Source: Streptomyces antibioticus
GTDB taxonomy: Bacteria > Actinomycetota > Actinomycetes > Streptomycetales > Streptomycetaceae
DNA: 64,000 nt
Assembly (NCBI RefSeq): GCF_002019855.1
Contig: NZ_CM007717.1
Coordinates: forward strand, 2,854,645 to 2,918,644
Direction: 5' to 3'
This document shows, one piece after another, positions 61,638 to 64,000 of this stretch; position 1 is the stretch's first letter; each line of letters opens with the position of its first letter. The notes under the pieces were generated by a model, which did not search any database, was not told the DNA's origin, and saw only the letters and a list, made by a program, of their open reading frames with translations. A program made the translations under genes and the position numbers.

Positions 61638-62828
61638 TCAATCCAGATAGCCCCGAAGCTGATCCGCAAACGCATGATCGCGAAGCTTATTGAGCGTCTT
61701 GGACTCGATCTGCCGGATCCGCTCCCGCGTCACACCGAAGATGCGCCCGATCTCCTCCAGCGTGCGCGCGCGCCCGTCGACCAGCCCGTACCGGAGCTGG
61801 ACGACCTTGCGCTCGCGCTCGCCGAGGGTGGAGAGCACGGCCTCCAGGTGCTCCCTCAGGAGGAGGAACGCGGCGGACTCCACGGGGCTCGCCGCGTCGC
61901 CGTCCTCGATGAGGTCGCCGAGGGCCACGTCGTCCTCCTCGCCCACCGGGGCGTGCAGGGACACCGGTTCCTGGGCGAGCCGCAGCACCTCGCCGACGCG
62001 CTCCGGGGCCAGGTCGAGCTGGTCGGCGACCTCCTCGGCGGTCGGTTCGTAGCCGCGTTCCTGGAGCATGCGGCGCTGGACGCGGACGACACGGTTGATC
62101 AGCTCGACGACATGGACCGGGACGCGGATGGTGCGGGCCTGGTCGGCCAGCGCCCGGGACATGGCCTGGCGGATCCACCAGGTGGCGTACGTGGAGAACT
62201 TGTAGCCGCGGGCGTAGTCGAACTTCTCGACGGCGCGGATCAGCCCGAGGTTGCCCTCCTGGACCAGGTCGAGCATGGTCAGGCCGCGGCCGACGTACCG
62301 CTTGGCGACGGAGACGACGAGCCGCAGGTTGGCCTCGATCAGGCGGCGCTTGGCCATCCGGCCCCGCACCACAAGGCGGTCGAGGTCGACGGCGAGCTGG
62401 CTGTCCAGGTCGGGGGTGCTGCCGAGCTTCTCCTCGGCGAACAGGCCGGCCTCGACCCGGCGGGCCAGTTCGACCTCCTCGGCCGCGGTGAGCAGCGGGA
62501 TCCGGCCGATCTCCCGCAGGTACTGGCGGAACAGGTCGGAGGACGGGCTGCCGTTCTCGGTGGCGCGGGCGGGCCGCGCCTCCACGGGCTCCGGGTCCTC
62601 GGCGGCCTCCGCCGGCAGGTGGGCGGGCGGCTCCAACTCGGTGTCGGGGCCGCTCGTGTCGGGGCCGGTCTCCGGGTCCCCTTCCGGGTGGTGCGGGGCG
62701 CGGCCCTGCGGGGGCACCGCCGCCACCCGGACGCCGGGCTCGGCGTCGGGCTCCGCGCCGTCGGCCGGGCCGGCGCCGCTCGTGCGCTCGGCGGTGCCGG
62801 CGGTCTGGGTCAGGGTCTGGGTCTGCAC
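61638..62828 (-). CDS. hrdA: Group 2 sigma factor HrdA
   Basis: A 396-aa sigma-70 protein. The N-terminal ~120 residues are acidic, Pro/Ala-rich and variable. Region 1.2 is [26 protein letters not shown], region 2 includes [20 protein letters not shown] and [20 protein letters not shown], region 3 follows, and region 4 is [19 protein letters not shown]. It is shorter than the essential HrdB and, from memory, lies near dnaG in S. coelicolor, which identifies HrdA. GTG 62828 has GGAGG 8 bp upstream, better than the longer GTG start at 62897. It is a non-essential principal-like sigma factor. Confidence 0.88.
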   Translation of the reverse strand: MQTQTLTQTAGTAERTSGAGPADGAEPDAEPGVRVAAVPPQGRAPHHPEGDPETGPDTSGPDTELEPPAHLPAEAAEDPEPVEARPARATENGSPSSDLFRQYLREIGRIPLLTAAEEVELARRVEAGLFAEEKLGSTPDLDSQLAVDLDRLVVRGRMAKRRLIEANLRLVVSVAKRYVGRGLTMLDLVQEGNLGLIRAVEKFDYARGYKFSTYATWWIRQAMSRALADQARTIRVPVHVVELINRVVRVQRRMLQERGYEPTAEEVADQLDLAPERVGEVLRLAQEPVSLHAPVGEEDDVALGDLIEDGDAASPVESAAFLLLREHLEAVLSTLGERERKVVQLRYGLVDGRARTLEEIGRIFGVTRERIRQIESKTLNKLRDHAFADQLRGYLD

Positions 62829-63010
62829 CGGGGCGACCTCCAGGATGATCGCTGCTGAGGTGAGCAGCAGCGGTACTCGGGCGGAGTCGGCGACCACGCC
62901 GCGTCCGTCAGGGATCGGCCGCGCTCCGAGGACTCAGGCACCGGAACCCAGTGTGGGGTACGACACATCGCCGCCACGAGGGGCGTGCGGTGACTTTTTG
63001 CATCCGCCTC

Positions 63011-63042
63011 GTGACGGGCCGGTGACCCCGGTGGCCCGTCAC
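63011..63042 (-). terminator. Hairpin behind dnaG
   Basis: Perfect 10-bp stem GTGACGGGCC / GGCCCGTCAC with a 12-nt loop immediately after the dnaG stop on the minus strand. No T-tract, so termination before hrdA may be partial. Confidence 0.6.
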
Positions 63043-63044
63043 GC

Positions 63045-64000
63045 TCAGAGAGCGGCGGCTCCGTGCTCGCGCAGGGCCTGGTCGTACTGCTGGAGGATCC
63101 ACAGTTCGTTCTGTACGGCGGCCAGTTGGGCCTGGTCGCCGCCGGCGGCGAGCCGGGCGAGCTGGGACTGGACGTCACGGACGCGGCGTTCGACGGCGCG
63201 GCGGCGGACCTGGACGAGGACCGTGCCGGCGTACACCTCGTCGACGGTGCGGCGCATGATCGGCTCGACGGCGAGTTCGGTGACCATGGCGCGGACCGTG
63301 TCGTCGGGGGCGGCCTCGCGGACCCGGACCAGATACTCCTGGGCGTCCTGGGTGCCCCATTCGGCGCCGCCCGCGTCCAGGACGGTCTGGCGTACGGCGG
63401 CGTAGGGGGCGGCGGTGAACTCGTCGACGCCGTACGCGTCGAAGGCCGGGGAGACCAGTTCGGGGCGCTGGAGGGCGAGCTTGAGGAGTTCGCGTTCGGT
63501 GGCGTAGACGGGGTTGCGCAGGGTGAGGGCGGGGCCGCCGGCGGGGCGGGGCGCGGCCTCGTAGGGCTGGGGCGCGCGGTTGCCGGGGGCGGCCGGGCCC
63601 TTGCCGCCGCGGTCGCGGGCCCAGCGGGCGAGCTGGGAGACCCGCTTGACGACGAACTGGGTGTCGAGGATGCCGAGCATGCCGGCGAGCTGCACGGCGA
63701 CCTCGTGCTGGGCGCCGCTGTTCTTGATGCGGGCGACGATGGGCGCCGCCTCGTCCAGGGCGGCGGCGCGGCCCGCGGGGGTGTCGAGGTCGTAGCGGAC
63801 GACGATCTGGCGCAGCGCGAACTCGAAGAGCGGGGTGCGGGGTTCGACCAGGTCGGCGACCGCCTCGTCGCCCTTGGCGAGGCGCAGGTCGCAGGGGTCC
63901 ATGCCGTCGGGGGCGATGGCGATGTAGGTCTCGGCGGCGAACTTCTGGTCGTCCTCGAAGGCGCGCAGGGCGGCCTTCTGGCCGGCCGCGTCACCGTCGA
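63045..64000 (-). CDS. dnaG: DNA primase DnaG, C-terminal part (runs off the window)
   Basis: The last 318 codons of primase; the 5' part lies beyond the window edge. The first visible residues DGDAAGQKAALRAFEDD are the second TOPRIM metal motif, followed by IAIAPDGMDPCDLRLAKGD, the end of the RNA-polymerase core. A linker rich in Gly/Pro/Ala lies around the middle, and the C-terminal domain (about the last 150 residues, ELLKLALQRPELVSPAFDA...) is the helicase-interaction region. It makes RNA primers for Okazaki fragments. Confidence 0.95.
   Translation of the reverse strand, partial: DGDAAGQKAALRAFEDDQKFAAETYIAIAPDGMDPCDLRLAKGDEAVADLVEPRTPLFEFALRQIVVRYDLDTPAGRAAALDEAAPIVARIKNSGAQHEVAVQLAGMLGILDTQFVVKRVSQLARWARDRGGKGPAAPGNRAPQPYEAAPRPAGGPALTLRNPVYATERELLKLALQRPELVSPAFDAYGVDEFTAAPYAAVRQTVLDAGGAEWGTQDAQEYLVRVREAAPDDTVRAMVTELAVEPIMRRTVDEVYAGTVLVQVRRRAVERRVRDVQSQLARLAAGGDQAQLAAVQNELWILQQYDQALREHGAAAL

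Overview
The window is about 72% G+C, has dense operons with 4-bp stop/start overlaps, uses GTG starts often and almost lacks TTA codons. It also carries genes I recognise as Streptomyces hallmarks: matB, mbl, hrdA next to dnaG, a WhiJ-like regulator with DUF397 partners, and MAB_1171c-type membrane proteins. It is a chromosomal segment of a Streptomyces. From memory, matB, mbl, hrdA and dnaG lie in this order in one region of the S. coelicolor chromosome, so this looks like conserved chromosome with accessory insertions.

0.1-14 kb: a sugar-import operon (U32-like protein, ChvE-type lipoprotein, MmsA/GguA ATPase, MmsB/GguB permease, Tat-exported aldose 1-epimerase); an aminotransferase with a long Ala/Pro/Met tail; a VOC protein; a developmental-type trio (HATPase, XRE/DUF5753, triple-repeat DUF397); a DUF4360 secreted protein; an Rrf2 regulator; and a GH51 arabinofuranosidase. 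A near-identical 16-bp site precedes both the sugar operon and the GH51 gene. A related site sits in the promoter of an IclR regulator at 22 kb that is coupled to an SMP-30 lactonase. Together these suggest an arabinose-type regulon.

13-21 kb: two paralogous modules of a HExxH (ImmA/IrrE-like) protein translationally coupled to MAB_1171c-type membrane proteins (one, then two), with an XRE protein and an FAD oxidoreductase in the second module. Their function is unknown.

22-37 kb: a hypothetical, an ATP-grasp protein, a MerR-PP2C fusion, matB plus a carboxyltransferase, and then a complete VMAP-type conflict system (Trypco1, trypsin-VMAP, MoxR ATPase, SAV_2336-family giant protein). The giant gene is interrupted by an apparent +1 frameshift in a C7 run. 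mbl and an LLM oxidoreductase follow.

38-46 kb: a CitA/DcuS-type two-component system divergent from a TctCBA tricarboxylate transporter operon that continues into a universal stress protein and a TerC/DUF475 protein. 46-51 kb: a P450 divergent from a TTA-containing regulator, two exported proteins, VanW, and a VapBC pair. 51-57 kb: DUF1963-like, APH-like and repeat proteins, one tRNA with a CAU anticodon and two identical tRNA-Asn genes, a YtxH-like protein, and an FGGY kinase whose 3' end has expanded into eight 21-bp repeats. 57-64 kb: a heterodimeric ABC exporter, a long hairpin, hrdA and the C-terminal part of dnaG.
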